A DNA stretch of 64,000 nucleotides from Tenebrio molitor (GCF_963966145.1 NC_091048.1:18910001-18974000); one strand, 5' to 3'; shown: positions 1 to 13,649, counted from the stretch's first letter. Notes: generated from the letters alone by a model not told the origin. Made by a program: numbers and translations.

Positions 1-1012
1 CGATACTGGCGGTAGTGGAAATCTGTCTACTAGTTTGTCTAACGCTGCAAGGCTGGCGGCACATCCAAAATTTGTATGGGTTTTCAACGTCAACTGCGAT
101 GGGGCAATCATTTATAAAATAACCCTGTATGACTGTTGGCTTTGATCTTTGTCCGTAGGAATCTTCAACCAATTTTTATATGTTTAAGAGTACCTGGAAA
201 TACGTCTGCATCCTTTAGTCAGGTGTTTTGAGTTTTATACAAAGACTATTCATCCCAATTTCATATTCACTCGATCTTATTTGACGTTTTTGATGTTTGA
301 CACTTTGACATATTTGTTCCCAAAACACAACTTACACCACGCAATTTTGTAATTGCCAGAATAAAATTGACACATTTTTACAATTTAACCATAGTGTGAA
401 AACTCCTTACGAGAGATAGGTTAGAATTATGGTCAAAGTTCAATGACATTTAAAAAAATCATTTGACAGGTATTGTCAAATAGACAATTAATTGACAAAT
501 GAATAAAACCAAATTTACATTAGGAAAATTTTCGTTTCCCGTTTTTTTTTGCAACCAACTGTAAAAACCCCAGATAATATTTTGTCTTATAATGATAATT
601 GTGCAGGTATTTCCCGTACAAAAGGAAAATAAGTTGAATGGTGATTAAAACTTACAAGCTGCTTACTTACCTCTCCCTAGTTTTTAAAAAACTGTATAAA
701 ATTAAGACAACAACGATTGCTTTCGTCGCATTAACGTAGACAATTTTTTAAACAATAATACAAAATTAACTAAACCTGTAACAAACATGGTGGCAATTAA
801 CCTGACCTGACTTCGCAAAAACTCTTTGGCAATACGTTGGTCTCAGAATATTGATTTCTTTCTTACAACCTTACAACTAATCTGGTACAAGAAAATTCAT
901 TGAAAATAGTCGAAAGATTTACGTAGCTCTCACAAAACCACTAAGTCTCCCCAAAACTTCAATTAATCATAATTTTTCCCAACATCGATTATGAAAATGA
1001 TACTTTCATCAC
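1..1012. other. AT-rich non-coding stretch, nothing recognised
   Basis: No open frame, RNA gene or transposase similarity is visible on either strand. Near base 110 there is a short TAACCCTGTA-like string that resembles the end of a Tc1/mariner-type repeat, but I found no partner for it inside the window. Confidence 0.5.
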
Positions 1013-1092
1013 TCAATTTAGTGAGGAAAATAGGCGTTTGCATCACTAGTGAGGAAAATGGAGAAAGTAAACTCACTAGTGAGGAAAATTTA
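1013..1092. repeat. Triplicated CTCACTAGTGAG-type palindrome
   Basis: Three copies of a motif ending in AGTGAGGAAAAT lie about 33 bp apart. The second and third contain the palindrome CACTAGTG (extended to CTCACTAGTGAG in the third); the first is a diverged version. Function unknown. Confidence 0.6.
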
Positions 1093-1268
1093 TTTAACAA
1101 TGTATGTACTACATTAACAATCTACTACCTACTTATTAATATATAAATTTAAAACACTGTTATTTGCATTCATTGAAACTCCAGATCCGGAAAATTCAAA
1201 AAATAGGGGAGTAAAATAATTATAAAGAAATTTAAAATTGAGACTCATTTTTATAAAGCGATGTTGGA

Positions 1269-1412
1269 AAAAATAGTATACGCAATTCGTGATCAAAATG
1301 CGATTTTTCAACTCGCAATACTATCCTCACTCGCTGGCGCTCGAGAGTATATCATGTAATCCTCGTTGAAAAATCAGGCACTTTCATCACTTATAGTGTA
1401 ATATACTATTTT
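1269..1412. repeat. Foldback hairpin element H1
   Basis: This is an inverted repeat of about 144 bp. The outer ends are AAAATAGTATA on the left and the complement of AAAATAGTATATTACACT on the right. An inner stem pairs GATTTTTCAAC near 1302 with GTTGAAAAATC near 1365. The apex, read on the - strand, is GAGCGCCAGCGAG. It belongs to the dispersed hairpin family described at 21,476, 39,158, 39,733, 53,463 and 55,126. Confidence 0.75.
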
Positions 1413-3216
1413 CCGATTGTTTAAAATCTTTTAGGCAAAGTTAAGACAGAAGTCACAATATCAAATTTAATTGAACGTAAATTTTTTAGGTTCCAAAATA
1501 TTTAAGAAACTTAACACGCCATCAACATGCAAATGACTTATTATTAGTACCGATAGTAGCCGTACAAATTAGTGTTTATTTTTACAAATCCATTTAAACT
1601 GTCACCGGCGTTGCCATTACCCATCAATGACAAATGGTCGTCGAATTGGTTTTGCATATAAATCTTGACGGACTTACACTACGTGACCTACCTAGTAACA
1701 ATATTTTCGTCGGTACATTGTGGTATTATTAGGATGTTAAATTTCTAAAACGCAAATCGGTATCTGTTCGCTTAGACGCACAACACCCAGGGCAAGTTAA
1801 TACATAAACATAGGTTGCGTCTAACTTAACCGTAGTTTTATTACCGTACAATTTAATAATTGTTACTAGGAGCAAAATCCTCTTTAAATGTAGCTTAATC
1901 GGAATTAGCGTGATGGGGTCTTTGTACTCCATCGTAAAATAAAACTATCAATAAATGAACTTTTTTTTCGTTGAGCTTATGCAAATACGAACAGTATTAT
2001 GCAATCGATAAAACTTGTGTTAGTCAGAAAAGGGGGAAAGTCACTTACGTATAAATACCTAATGGAAATTTTCCTGCGTCACAGTCGAAAACTTCGCGAT
2101 TAAACTTCACTTTCAATAATTAATTTGCTTAGTAACAATCTTTAGTTAACAAACAATAAATTCTTATTTACCAGCTTGTTATAATAATTTATCGCAGGTC
2201 AAAACAAAGGGAAACGCAAGGAATTTTTCTCAATAAACATATTTTTAACCTTTATTTACGCATAAAAAACGTTAATATCAATCAAGAAACATGTTTTCCT
2301 ACGTAGGTAATTGTTCGCCAGGGAAGTAAGAAAACTTATGTTTACCGAAAAGTAATAAAGCATCTCTAAACGTTTAAATGTCGATTCGTCACCAAGTTTT
2401 GCGACTTAAAGTGGCCACAATAGGCAAATAACGATGTCAGTTTTTTATTGATGTTGAAAAACTGGGGATGTACCCACACCCACACGACTAGAACGTTTGC
2501 AAACAATTCAATGTTCTGCGCGAATCTAGCAGCAAACAAGCCGACTTCTTGTCTCGATGCAAACGACTTCAGTGGTGGTCACCGACAAAGCCAACGTGCT
2601 GAGTCATAAATACTTGTTCCGTTCAATTATATTAGGCTAAGTGTCCCACCGTGTGGGAAAAGTCGACTTATTCTCAGCTAAATTCATCAACAATGGATCA
2701 GTAATGAGCAATGAGTATTGTGTTCACAATAAACAAACTGACACCAATATCTTGACCTCCACTATCGAAGTACAATAATTTCTTTTTCAGAAATCCGTGT
2801 ATGTACTTGATCGAAATGGTAAACAAAACAGTGTTATTGGTCGAACTGTTTTCTTTCTAATCTCGGAAGGAAACTGTCGTAATAAATCAGTCATTTCATG
2901 ACTTCGAACATTACTACAAACAGCCATTACCGTTAACAAATTTTCCTGTTTGATTAGGATAAATCAGGGCAATAAACGCTTTGGACCAGAAGTGAATTCT
3001 CGGTTCTCGATTTTACATTATAGCATTCGTGGATATACTTAATATAATAATTTAATTATCATTTTTATCATGAAATTATAGTAAAATAAGAATCTTGAAG
3101 GTAAAATCATTAGCTGTTATAGTTATAAATATGTAGTAGTTAAACATTTGAGTGACCTATGGTTGTGACACATTCGATAGAAAGGAGTGTTACTGAGAGA
3201 AAAAGTACGCATGAAT
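1413..3216. other. AT-rich non-coding stretch, nothing recognised
   Basis: Only short open frames without recognisable motifs are present, and I see no convincing exon, RNA gene or repeat in either strand. Confidence 0.5.
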
Positions 3217-3515
3217 TTTTTTTTTTTTGTTCGACACTTGTCAGAATTTGAGAATTTTCTCCTGTGTGAACGGATTTTGATAAATATCACAACTTGTCAA
3301 AACGAAACGTCAAGCTACATAATTTTAAAGCGATTTGGAGTCTAAGTAGCTTGTCGAACAAAAAAACGTTGTATTCAACTCGTTCGTGTGTAAATTGGGC
3401 CTTTTTTGGCACTCGTGGGCCTTTAAAACGCTTATTTCACTCGCGGTTTAAACTGGCCCACTCATTCCAAAGAAGGCCCAATTTACACACGAACTCGATT
3501 AATAAACTACATATT
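3217..3515 (+). repeat. Composite foldback repeat, family A copy 1
   Basis: The left part runs from a T-rich tract and TTGTTCGACACTTGTCAGAA to an inverted partner GTCGAACAAAAAAACG near 3353. The right part is a hairpin whose arms are CGTGTGTAAATTGGGCCTTT and its complement ending near 3505. The same unit recurs at 39,554-39,735 (direct) and 51,107-51,345 (inverted). The 109-codon open frame that crosses it has no recognisable domain and I regard it as chance. Confidence 0.8.
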
Positions 3516-4199
3516 TATAAAAAAATAAATTTTAAAAACGTGAAAATATTCATTTATAATACAGCGTACATATTAATTACCATTGCCATTTTTAAGCAAC
3601 ATTGTGACAAGATCAAATGCTAAAAATTTTTCAAATAATGTCTAATTTCGGGGGAAATGCTATATAATTTGTTTAATGATGTCACTATTATTTTCATTAA
3701 TGATTTTCAAGGGAGAATACATTTGTAATAGTTTTCATTGGATTAGCACGAAAACTAAAACTGTAAAAAAAAATTACATTACGATTATAAGGATACGTAT
3801 GTGAAAGCAAATTAAAATTACGAAAGGAAATTAAAAAAATTAACAAAACTACAATAATTAAGATTAATTCATTGTATAAATTTGCTCACTCGTTTAAAAC
3901 ACGAACATGATGGCCGAGTGCAGTTGCGCCATCTACACTCGATTTTTGCACGGCAGCACGGCCACCTCGTGTCAAAATCCAGCATCGTGTGTGCATCGTC
4001 GGGTGAGAATTTGGGAGAAAAGTCGATTCGACCCGGATGAATAATGGAACCGAATTGATTTAAATAATCAATCCAGAACCTGTGCATAGTTAAGTAGGTA
4101 GACGGTGACACGAGCCACATAATTAGTGCACTCCAACAGGTGTCGGGAAAAAAAATTACCAGAGCACCTGATGAAGTACAATAGACATGTGACAGAGGG
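3516..4199. other. AT-rich stretch, nothing recognised
   Basis: No gene-like frame or repeat that I can support. An 83-codon minus-strand frame at 3869-4120 has no splice context or family signature. Confidence 0.45.
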
Positions 4200-5900
4200 C
4201 GTTGAAAATATGCAAAAACGTCAAAGAGTTCGTCGGAGATGATGCGGTTGCACCGGCGCTGCGCGCGCTACTTCAGGTACCTGACTTTCAAAAAACGCCA
4301 GCCTAGGTACTGAGGTAACACGCGTAGCAACAGGCAACAAGAGAAATCCAAAATTTCACGTCCTGAAAAAACAACATACCAGACAACTTACCAAAACCAC
4401 GATAATTACTACCACGCACGGAACGTTCGTTCGATGCTGCATCACTTCCTCTCGAGTGTCGTCAACTCTTCGTGGGCGCCGCTCGTGTGTAACGGGGTTG
4501 CGAAGGGGCCGTCCCGACTTGCAGGGGGTTGCCCACGGACGGATTGTTCACAATAATTAAAAAAAAAAAACAACACCTGCCCGAGAAAGTTGATTGTTGC
4601 GAAGTATTATAGCGCAGTCAAGGATTCGCAAAATCATTAGTAAATGTGCCGGTCGCTTTGCAGCTTTTCAAAACGAGTCCAAGGTTCGGTGACGTCACTC
4701 GGTCGGTCGTCTGGAACCTTGAAATATTTCGTATTTTTAACAGAAAAAAAAAGAACCGGCACGGTAGCCGGATAATGACGGAAATGCTTATCTCTCGTCG
4801 ACAGAGGTGAATTCCAAGAACGGTCACAGCACAACACGTCATTTTCACGACGAAATCTAAGTTTAGAGATGCGTCCGAAGGCTCGAGGATATCCGCTGTT
4901 TAAACGCGCGCTACATCACCGTTTTCGACTAATTGTACGAAATAGGCCAAGGAACGAACACAATGGCCAACTATTTGTACGAATTAATTTTAAATTGTCC
5001 AAGAAAAGAACCGGTTAATTCTGCGAATTAAAGTTCAAGATCACAGCATCGTTCCACAACCACTACAAAGTCGAACAGCACTGAACCACCGCTTCCTTCT
5101 CTCCCTTGCAATAAAGAACCCGTTTGAAATTCCATCCGTGTTCACCACTGTCAATTGGCAGCACTACTCGGCAACCGTCTCCCGCAACATCCGTTCGAAA
5201 ACTGACCACGCCGCAAACTTACCGAAGAATCGAGCCGGCTGTATCTTTGTCGGTGGGTAAAACCAGCGGAACGGACCAATCGGAGAGCGAGAAACCATCG
5301 AGCCGTCCCGAGACACGCCGATCTTTAAATTTGTTGCGTGTGAAACTGGTCTGTCTGGGTCCTTAACCTAACTTAACGGCTGCGACACGTCTCATCCTCG
5401 TCTGCCACGCCACACCCCGCATCGATCCGTCTCGTTCTAACGTCTGTGAAAATGTACAATGCATCGTGAAAACGTCTGCATTCCGCGAGAAAACGTCTGG
5501 AAACTCTACCGATATCGTGTCCTCCCCGTGATCGGACGAGAAGCGCAACTTCCAAATCTCCGACCCGACGACGGACGGCGTCGACCGTGCGCCGCTTTTC
5601 CGATCCGTCGTGGAAACTTCGGTGCACATTCCCGGCCGGTGGTGCGGACCTAGAGGAGAAGAAGAACAAGAACGGGTGGAGAACGTTCGCTTCGAACATT
5701 ACGAAAGATAACCGATACGGGTAGAACGCGACCAGAATGCGCTGACGTCACACCGCCCCCATCGCTGGTAGTTGCTAAGGCGGTCGTGTTGTTAAAATGG
5801 ACATCAGTGAGCCAAGGTCGTCGCAAGGACTCCAACGCTAACATTTGTCATTATCGGCATTCCTACGTTAGGTGACCAGTTCTTGTGTGCCCGATTCGAA
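4200..5900. promoter_or_regulatory. CpG-rich block, probable promoter/5' region
   Basis: CpG and GC content rise sharply against an AT-rich background. TGACGTCA (CRE/bZIP) palindromes lie at 4690-4697 and 5743-5750. Several overlapping open frames of 60-108 codons occur on both strands, as expected by chance in GC-rich DNA; none shows a known domain or a convincing splice context. I infer a promoter or first-exon region, but direction and gene are not determined. Confidence 0.5.
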
Positions 5901-8900
5901 CCAATGGCACGTCATTGTGGCACTCACCAGCTGCAATCGCTCCATCATCTGTAATCTAACAATTCATGATAAAATCACGGAACACTTTCTGATTCCCAAC
6001 TATTGTTATCTAAAATCCAAAATCCCCTAACCGAATCACGGACGCCAATTAAAACAATCAAACATTAAAATACAATCCCACTTTTTTTATCAGAAAATTA
6101 CACTGTTCACGCTTACCAATTCATTAGCAAGAAATTTCGTAATTAGTACCATCATGAATAGTAAGTTTTGCGATAAATAATTACAGGACATAATATAGTA
6201 ACGGCCACGTCGCTGGATGACATACGATAATCGTAACAAAAAAGCGCACGGTGGCGATAACGAAAATTTAATTTATATAATGGTAATGACGTCGCATCAC
6301 GTGATCTGATTAGAGTCGACGAGATATTCAAGAGTCGAATGACTAATCCAGGATTTTTTTGAAAGTCATGCGCAAAGTGCAACGACAGTTTCGAAGAAAA
6401 AAATCGCGAGGGGCCTCTAATTTATTGGCAACCTTGATAACACCGACCGTAAGGTTAGTGACTTCTAATTACACTCCGGACGGAAGAAACGATATAAATT
6501 ACTAATCAGTCTGAATTCGCTTGAAAATCCAAAACGCGACGATAATTGATTAAAACCGGCCGGCCGGTCGGCTTTTTTATTAATTCACCATTGCAAGACG
6601 TCAGTCGCACCCCGACATAGAACACAATCGTTATCGACTTTGTTTTTCCGATACGTAGTCGAACGAAGAAAAAATGTCATAAACCGAAAGAGCCTATTCA
6701 TGTGAGTGGCGCCGCCATTTTGTATCCAATTTTAGAATAGAAACGGATTTTTCAATCGACAATTTTAAAATCGCATTCAGAAGTCGGTGCTCCACCTGTG
6801 ATTTGACGCCACGTTTAAAATTAGTCGTGATGAGAATTATGTAGGTATGCAGATAATAATTCATGTCATAAAGGAAGATTATCGTGGATTATTACGTACT
6901 GCTGAATTAAATTCGTTTTCGAAATTGCTGCAACAACGCGAATCTCCACAAGGATATCCATTAAACAATAAAAACGCTGTTAATGTCGCGATGGCGCCAC
7001 CAACTGCAATGCATGTTAATTACAGTCCTGGCGAGTAATTTCTACGATTATTACGATTTAAAATACGCGTTTCCAAGAAAACCTTCCACGTCAATTTTTA
7101 TTTAACCGACTTGAATTTTTAAATATACACACAGGTAAGGTTAGAATGTTGGGGACGTCGCAAATGGCGTAATTTGCGCTTACCGTACTTATTACACTCT
7201 TTCTCCACTCGAACAGCCTCCGGTTCGAATTCTCACTTTTTTATCAAAACGAGATCATTTATGGAAGAATTTGCACTTTTTGCGAGCCCAGAATCGAATT
7301 CTATCTCCGTTAAAAACCAGTTTTGTACAAGTGCGAACTACATTATTTAGCTTTTCAACATAATATTATACTGTGATGACGCATGATTCATACTTGTCAT
7401 CATAATAATTATACGGGATCTGACCACGTACGTAACACCAGGATGACGTCACAATCATATGTATTTATTTTGATGATCTTTTCTTGTTTTACAATTGTAC
7501 AAACTGTTATCTTATCTTGATAGGAATCGTTGCTGACTTTGCGATTACAATAAACTAGGTCAGGAAAAGCGACGACTTTTTAACAATATTGTGCAACATC
7601 GCGCGAAGGTGCGATCCAGTGATTTTTCGTGCATGCGTCAACTGCGAATGTCAAAATTATTCCGGGAAAGACGTGACGTCACGTCTTTATTACACGATAT
7701 TTTTTACATCCACAACAGACAGAATAATAAGATAATACGCCGTCAAACCAAACCTACAATTGCGGGGGTGAGTGCTTGTAAATAGAACAGTGAGGTTGTG
7801 GCGTTCCAGGAACTGCAGCCGATCGATAACGTGAAAAATCGTCAATTCCACATGGAAGTGTTCACTATCTGCTATCTATAATTTCATCGTGCAAATTGAT
7901 ACGTCGATAAAAGACGAATCTCCCATTGGAAAAATAATTAAGTGATTCAAATAACCAAGAAACTTGACTCAAAAATCTGGTGTTTCTTTCGATAAATTTA
8001 ATTAACTCCTACAAACATTCAAATACTGTAAGAAATACACTTTTTATTATTCAAAAAAACTTGATTAACAAGTTTGAAAAACAAGTTGTTTTTGACAGTT
8101 TTTTTTCTACTTTATCTTTAAGTTTGTAAAAAAAAATCACAAAAGATAATACATATGTGCACACACCATATCAATGCTAAAAAAAATGTGGAATATTTAA
8201 CGCTCGTCCTATCATTTCACGTTGCGTTTATTTTGGAATATTTTGCATGTGTCACTTTTATGGGAACGGAAATGCAATTTCAATGAAAAAGGGGACAGAT
8301 TGAAAATTTTTAATTTAAGACAATCCACGACAACTTTTTTAATCCATCGTAGGCCATCTCGTGAGCAACAAACGAAATTCTTTTCGATTTGGTTACATCA
8401 TTAATGAAACTGATAAAAATGTATTGGTTGGATATTTTTGTACTGTTAGACGGAAGATCAAAAAAGTGACGAAATCGTGGTAAATAAACAAACTACCCCA
8501 ACGTTTAGAAACATAGAACTGGGGATTTGGTAAAATATTTCAGTTTTTAAATGAAACGTGTCGCTTGAAATGTTTCAAATCGTCTCAAAATAGAGGCAAT
8601 GGTGGTATTTATAAATTTGAAATACCTGTATAGTGTACAATGACCTCCCACAAAAAGCAGACAATAAGTTGACCCTGTTCAGACGATTCAGTTCAGTCTG
8701 TTATCCCTAAGCTTGTTAAATTTATTACCCACCCACCGACAGTTAAGTCAGTCTGACCTTTCATGTTAGAAATTTGCCCATACTTTTTATGACAATACTA
8801 AACAATTAATAAACAACGTGTCGGAACGTCTAAAAATAACCGATGAAATCGAGGGTGGGCGGTATTTAATACATTTTCAAAGAACGTAACTAACATTACA

Positions 8901-8990
8901 ACAAACGATAAAGATTCACCATATCACGTGATATTTGAGCTTGTGGGTCTGGAAGATCAAACATCCGTTGGGCGCAGTGTCGGTGCATCG
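5901..8990. other. Non-coding stretch with a few palindromes
   Basis: No gene is supported. Contents worth noting are a 14-bp GC palindrome ACCGGCCGGCCGGT (6555-6568), a TGACGTCA site at 7444-7451, and a perfect 22-bp palindrome centred on TGACGTCA at 7667-7688. Short frames at 6847-7038 and 8222-8404 carry no motifs. Confidence 0.5.
7667..7688. promoter_or_regulatory. 22-bp perfect palindrome with CRE core
   Basis: The half-site is AAAGACGTGAC and the other half is its exact complement, giving a central TGACGTCA flanked by symmetric ACGT-containing arms. This is the classic binding core of CREB/ATF-type bZIP dimers. No gene start was identified beside it, so a regulatory role is inference. 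Confidence 0.55.
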
Positions 8991-10400
8991 ACTCGGATCG
9001 GGAAAGTATAGAGGTTGTCTGTCATTTATCATGGGATCATTTATTCATCAGGTCCACGGCGCGTCGAACACCTGATGTCAATTTCGTTAATGCATGCCGC
9101 GTTATTGTTTCTCTCCAGGATGTATTATTCACGTCGTCGTGAAGTACTGACTGCAAGGAAAGACAAAATGTCCGATGCGGACGTACCTCGAGGATTAAGA
9201 GCGTCGGCGGCGATACGTACGTGACGGGTGAAGTGGGTCACATTTTTCCATTTTATTTTTAGGGTAAGAAGGTTGATCACTCACCACCGGAGGCGTCCCA
9301 CGATGGGTCCGTCGAAGATGTCCCTTCACCCCTCACGTTATGAATGGGCTGGCTAATCGGCGGCCATAATGTTCAAGATGAATAGTATGCGTGACGTAGC
9401 ACCCCCTGTCTAGACAGACAGGGTTGGGGAAGGCCACGGCGCAAGCACGGACATGCAACGCGACCGGAAGTAAAAGACGCGAAAATGGTGGCAGAACGCA
9501 CTCTCCGCGATTCGCCCGAATTTATCGATTTGGGCCGCGTGCACGTGCACCGGAACGGCGATAACCTTCTGGATCGGCGGCGGCGGCGGCATCGACGGAC
9601 AAAAATGAGCATCGACGGAACGGCCTCGGCTAACCAGATTCGCAGCCGATGGCATTGACGACAGCCGCGAGACACCGGCCCGGTTCACACAGCCACAAAC
9701 CCACGTCCGGAGTGCGTTCCGGATCGGCGACGAATTCGAACCGTCCGCCGTCGCCGCCGGTGTGCCCGTCAGTCACGGCGAAATTTCCAAACTAATCCGG
9801 CCGAGATTAGGTCGGCGTCCGTCGAAAAATCTGCAGCTGCACCTAGCGGACCGCGCATTTAGCGCCGACCATTTCGCACCGTTCGGCACAACACCCGACT
9901 GGTCGGATGGGTTCCTACCTGCCCAGGTACCCGAGCCACATTTCTGACAATGGAACCCCGAACTGGCGAAATGACTAATGATTTTCGACCGGAATCGGAG
10001 GCGAAGCGCGGATCAACCGGCCGGCACAGCACTCTCGTCGACGTCGAAACAGATTCTTCACCGCTCGCAACACCACCAGACCGAAGAAGACACTGCTCTG
10101 GGACCTTGTGTGTTGGAAACACAACACCGCACCGACGACCTCCGACACCTTCCGCTGCCGACGTTCCCGAACAAAATGAAACACACCAAGGACCGACCGA
10201 GAGAAGCACATGTCTGGTGTGGAATCGGCCGCGACTCGCACCGCTTCCCCTCCTCTCTCTGTCTCTGTTCGACCCGCACGAACAGACGAGACGGTCGCCG
10301 GCAGTGCTTCTTCGAATTTCACCACGCCCGGTAGGTAGCAGACCTTAGCAACCGTTGCCATCTCAACCGAATGTCTTTTCGCAGAACGAGTGGGGGAAGT
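8991..10400. promoter_or_regulatory. CpG-rich block upstream of Atg10
   Basis: This is a strongly CpG-rich block with overlapping 92-132-codon frames on both strands, typical of unselected GC-rich DNA. It is the nearest promoter-like DNA upstream of the Atg10 coding exons (3.2 kb away), so it may hold the Atg10 start and a 5' untranslated exon; a GTAGGT donor-like site lies near 10,331. A short ATG frame at 9168 followed by GTACGTG could be a separate first exon, but its phase does not fit the Atg10 frame. Confidence 0.5.
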
Positions 10401-13400
10401 GTCTAGAAATTATCAGACGTACGTACCCTTTCGTAAATCGTAAATAATAATAGCAATAATAATAAAAGTTAAAACATTAAAATTGGCGAGACGGTCAATA
10501 AAACCGAAACGACCCCGAAAAAAGAAAACCGAACTCCGTCGCCTCGATAAACAATTGCACCGCGATAAATAACATTTGACATTGAAGGAAGCGCCAATCA
10601 AAGTGAGTATGATATAATAAAAATATTGATTGTCATGGAAACACGACTGTTATTTCTCATTCGAAAATTAGCCGACAGAGGGTGAATTAATCTTATCTCT
10701 TCTTGAAAAAAAAAGTTTCGTATCATCGTATCGAGTATTGAACGATATGTTTCGGTGAAAAATGTTATTTTTCCATTTCTTACAAGTGCAACCAGATTCC
10801 GACATTTTCCGAGAAGAGATGAATGTTCATTTTCAGTTGTTGATAAAGAAATACGTTCGGTGCATGACGGGACTTTCAAATCGCACAAAATGTGCTTCTC
10901 GGAAAATGCTAATTTTTTTCGTGTTATTACTTTAAATTTTACATAATCATACATGGGTTGCAAATATTTTTAGTGCTGACATCAAAGAATAAACGAACGA
11001 TGTTGTGCATCATTTTCAAACTTTCGTGCGTTGTCGAAACAGACCTAAAGGCCCACGAATTGTGCTCCTTTATAAATTTTCTCATATGATTCATCAGACG
11101 ACAAAATTTGTCAAAATTTTGCACGATTCACAATGATTTTTATTAGAAATTTAATTTATGCTTATCTAATCCCCATTAGATACTGTTTTTATTAATCCGT
11201 GAAGCAATAGATAATTGTTATTTTAAAAAATGAAAAAAGGTAAGAACAACTTGTAAAGACTGAAACAGACAATATCCTGTTTTCACAGTTGTATTGTATT
11301 TTTTGCGAGGCTGTCGATATATTAGCATGCAAACATTCCAATAAATGTATAGAATTTTTTTTTTATTTAATGTTTGGACTCGTAAAACTTCGCGTGCAGG
11401 TTCGTTCTACTTTTGTAAAATTATTCTCTTACAAAGTTTATAATAAGATAAAATTACCTTAATTTGTTGTACATATGCCTAGCTTCATCCAGGTTGAAAA
11501 CAATTTGTTTTTTTTTACAATTTTGCCCCAATATCTTTTGAATATCTATGCAATTTTTTCGCCACAAATATCGTTTTCTATTATTTAATCACCTGCGTGG
11601 CGTAGGTATGTAATTTAGAAGCGCCTGAAATCAAAGCTCCAAGTTTTCCACTTGGTTATCTAAATATGCAGGCACTGATTACACGTCAGAATTTTGTTTA
11701 CTGATTTAAAATATGTAAACCTTACATCGACGATATCAATCCAGGGATATAAAATATGTATGTACATCCAGACGTAAAATATGTTTTTTTTTTAATCACT
11801 TTAAAATTATCATCTGACAGTATTACAAATCCCGTACAAAAGAATGATTGTTAGGAAATTATTTTTTATCTAAATTATCTAATGTTTGACGAACGTCAGT
11901 CATGCTCTCTTTAGTTCTCTTTAGACAAAAAGAACATGGAATTGTGAAGATGAGGCTCTGTTATCATATCGTATCAAGTTTTCAAACAATTTGCCTTCAG
12001 ACGATTGATCTATTTATCCAATCGTGAATATTTACTAACTGTTTTGTACAAAAATATGTTCGCACGTATAAGTATCGTAACGGCAAATATAATTCATCAA
12101 AGATGAGTTGGAGTGCAAATTGTTAAATTTTTGTAAAATACATATTTGTTTGTGTTTATTCGCGTGATCATATTGTTGAAACAGTCCGCGACTGTATAAA
12201 CAATTTTGGATAAGATTGTTGGCAACGGTCGCCCACATTGTACAAATAATAAACAAATTTCTATGATAGAAATTGGTTTCAATTAAGGATGGCCCGCTCC
12301 GATTCGAGTGTAGAAAACTCGAATAAAAACCTACACAACCTATTTGGTCGTATTAAAGTTAATACATTTTAATTTAAACATTCTGATTCATAACAACAAA
12401 TTCGAACGGACCGAAATAGCGAGAGACCTATTACGTTCGGAATTGTTTACGAACCGGAAGGAACCGAATCATTTGTTACTAGTGGGTGAGTTTGTTCTTG
12501 ATGTACGTACATTGAAAGTATGTCAAATATACGTCTGGGTAGGCGCCGTGACGTCAACGACGCCTACACCATCGTTCTGAACAAGGGTGGCGCATGGGCG
12601 ACTCGTCACAATTCAATTTTACGATAAATTGATAAACGTCGTGGCGGACGTGAGTTGCACCGTTTTACGGCAACAACCTCATTTTCATTAACAATCACGA
12701 GATAATAAAATCTGCAGTGTAAGTAATTAGCCTACAATTTATTCAATAGCAAATCTACTTTCCCTGTATTGTTAAGGCGGAATTTTTAAGAACGCAAAGT
12801 CCTGGAATGCACGTGTACGATTGACGGACGCATTTTTTTTTTATCTTAAGTACATAGGTGAACCATGACACATGATTGGATTTCCAGTAAAAAAATATTC
12901 GTGCGAATGTTGTGGAATAAAAATACCTACACGCGAATTCTTTGGCGAACAATCGGCGCTAAAATAGAGCTGTTTCTTGGCAGATTTTTCCACCGGCGTA
13001 CACCTACCCACATTTTCTTATCTCCTGGCCGGCCTTCGCGATTTGCATGATGCACGTGGTTCGCTGAAATTCGCGTTGTCCATCCATTCATAGTTCGATA
13101 GAGTTGAACCGGCAGATTTGGGGGGTTCTGTTGGTGCCGAGTGCCAGTTGGTAGACGTGTTTTCGTGTTTATATCTTTGGTTGTCGTGCAGCAGGCGGCA
13201 GGATTTCGCAACACTAAATACAGTCCGCGATCGGTGTAATGACTTGTAGTGGATGGAAACAAAGAAACACATTAGAAATTTCAACTGATAAATCACAAAT
13301 CCAGTTGGTATTTTTATTGCAGCTGGTCGACTTATGGAGTGGGCGTAATATCTTTAGGAATGCGCTATAGATATGCAAGATGCAATAAATTGCAATAAAA

Positions 13401-13649
13401 ACTTGCCGCAATGAATCATTCAGCGTCTTTGTTTGTCCAAACTGCATTTTTGTCTAGACTCTGGGGGCGTTTTTTAACATTTACTGTCAAGTAAATAACA
13501 AAACCGTAAAAATAAACTACCGCACCAACAGTTTACCGCGAAAAATACTTTTTCTTTATGACCAACAGGAAAGATTGGCACCCCTGGAATCGACCGACCG
13601 ATCCTTCACAGACACCGGGTTATTTACACGTGCTCTTTATTTTTCCCAG
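10401..13649. other. AT-rich stretch, small hairpins only
   Basis: No gene recognised. A 14-bp inverted pair CATTTTCCGAGAAG / CTTCTCGGAAAATG lies at 10,803-10,816 and 10,895-10,908. A CRE-centred inverted repeat lies at 12,539-12,567. The 121-codon minus frame at 10,598-10,963 crosses the first hairpin and has no domain signature. Confidence 0.5.
12539..12567. promoter_or_regulatory. CRE palindrome between inverted GTAGGCG arms
   Basis: GTAGGCG at 12,539-12,545 and its complement CGCCTAC at 12,561-12,567 flank a perfect TGACGTCA at 12,549-12,556. The nested symmetry suggests a dimeric binding site. Its target is not evident; the nearest recognised gene downstream is Atg10, 1.1 kb away. Confidence 0.45.

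Noticed and set aside
3294..3623. 109-codon plus-strand frame
   Set aside because: It runs across the family A foldback; copies 2 and 3 of the repeat do not keep it open.
7141..7240. GGTTCGAATTC resembling a tRNA B box
   Set aside because: No A box at the right distance and no cloverleaf can be formed.
9168..9220. Short ATG exon ending ATAC|GTACGT as first Atg10 coding exon
   Set aside because: Its phase would shift the frame of the 13,650 exon and destroy the Atg10 reading, so it is at best part of another transcript.
9859..10361. Four overlapping 116-132-codon frames on both strands
   Set aside because: They overlap in several frames in CpG-rich DNA where stops are rare by composition; no domain or splice context supports any of them.
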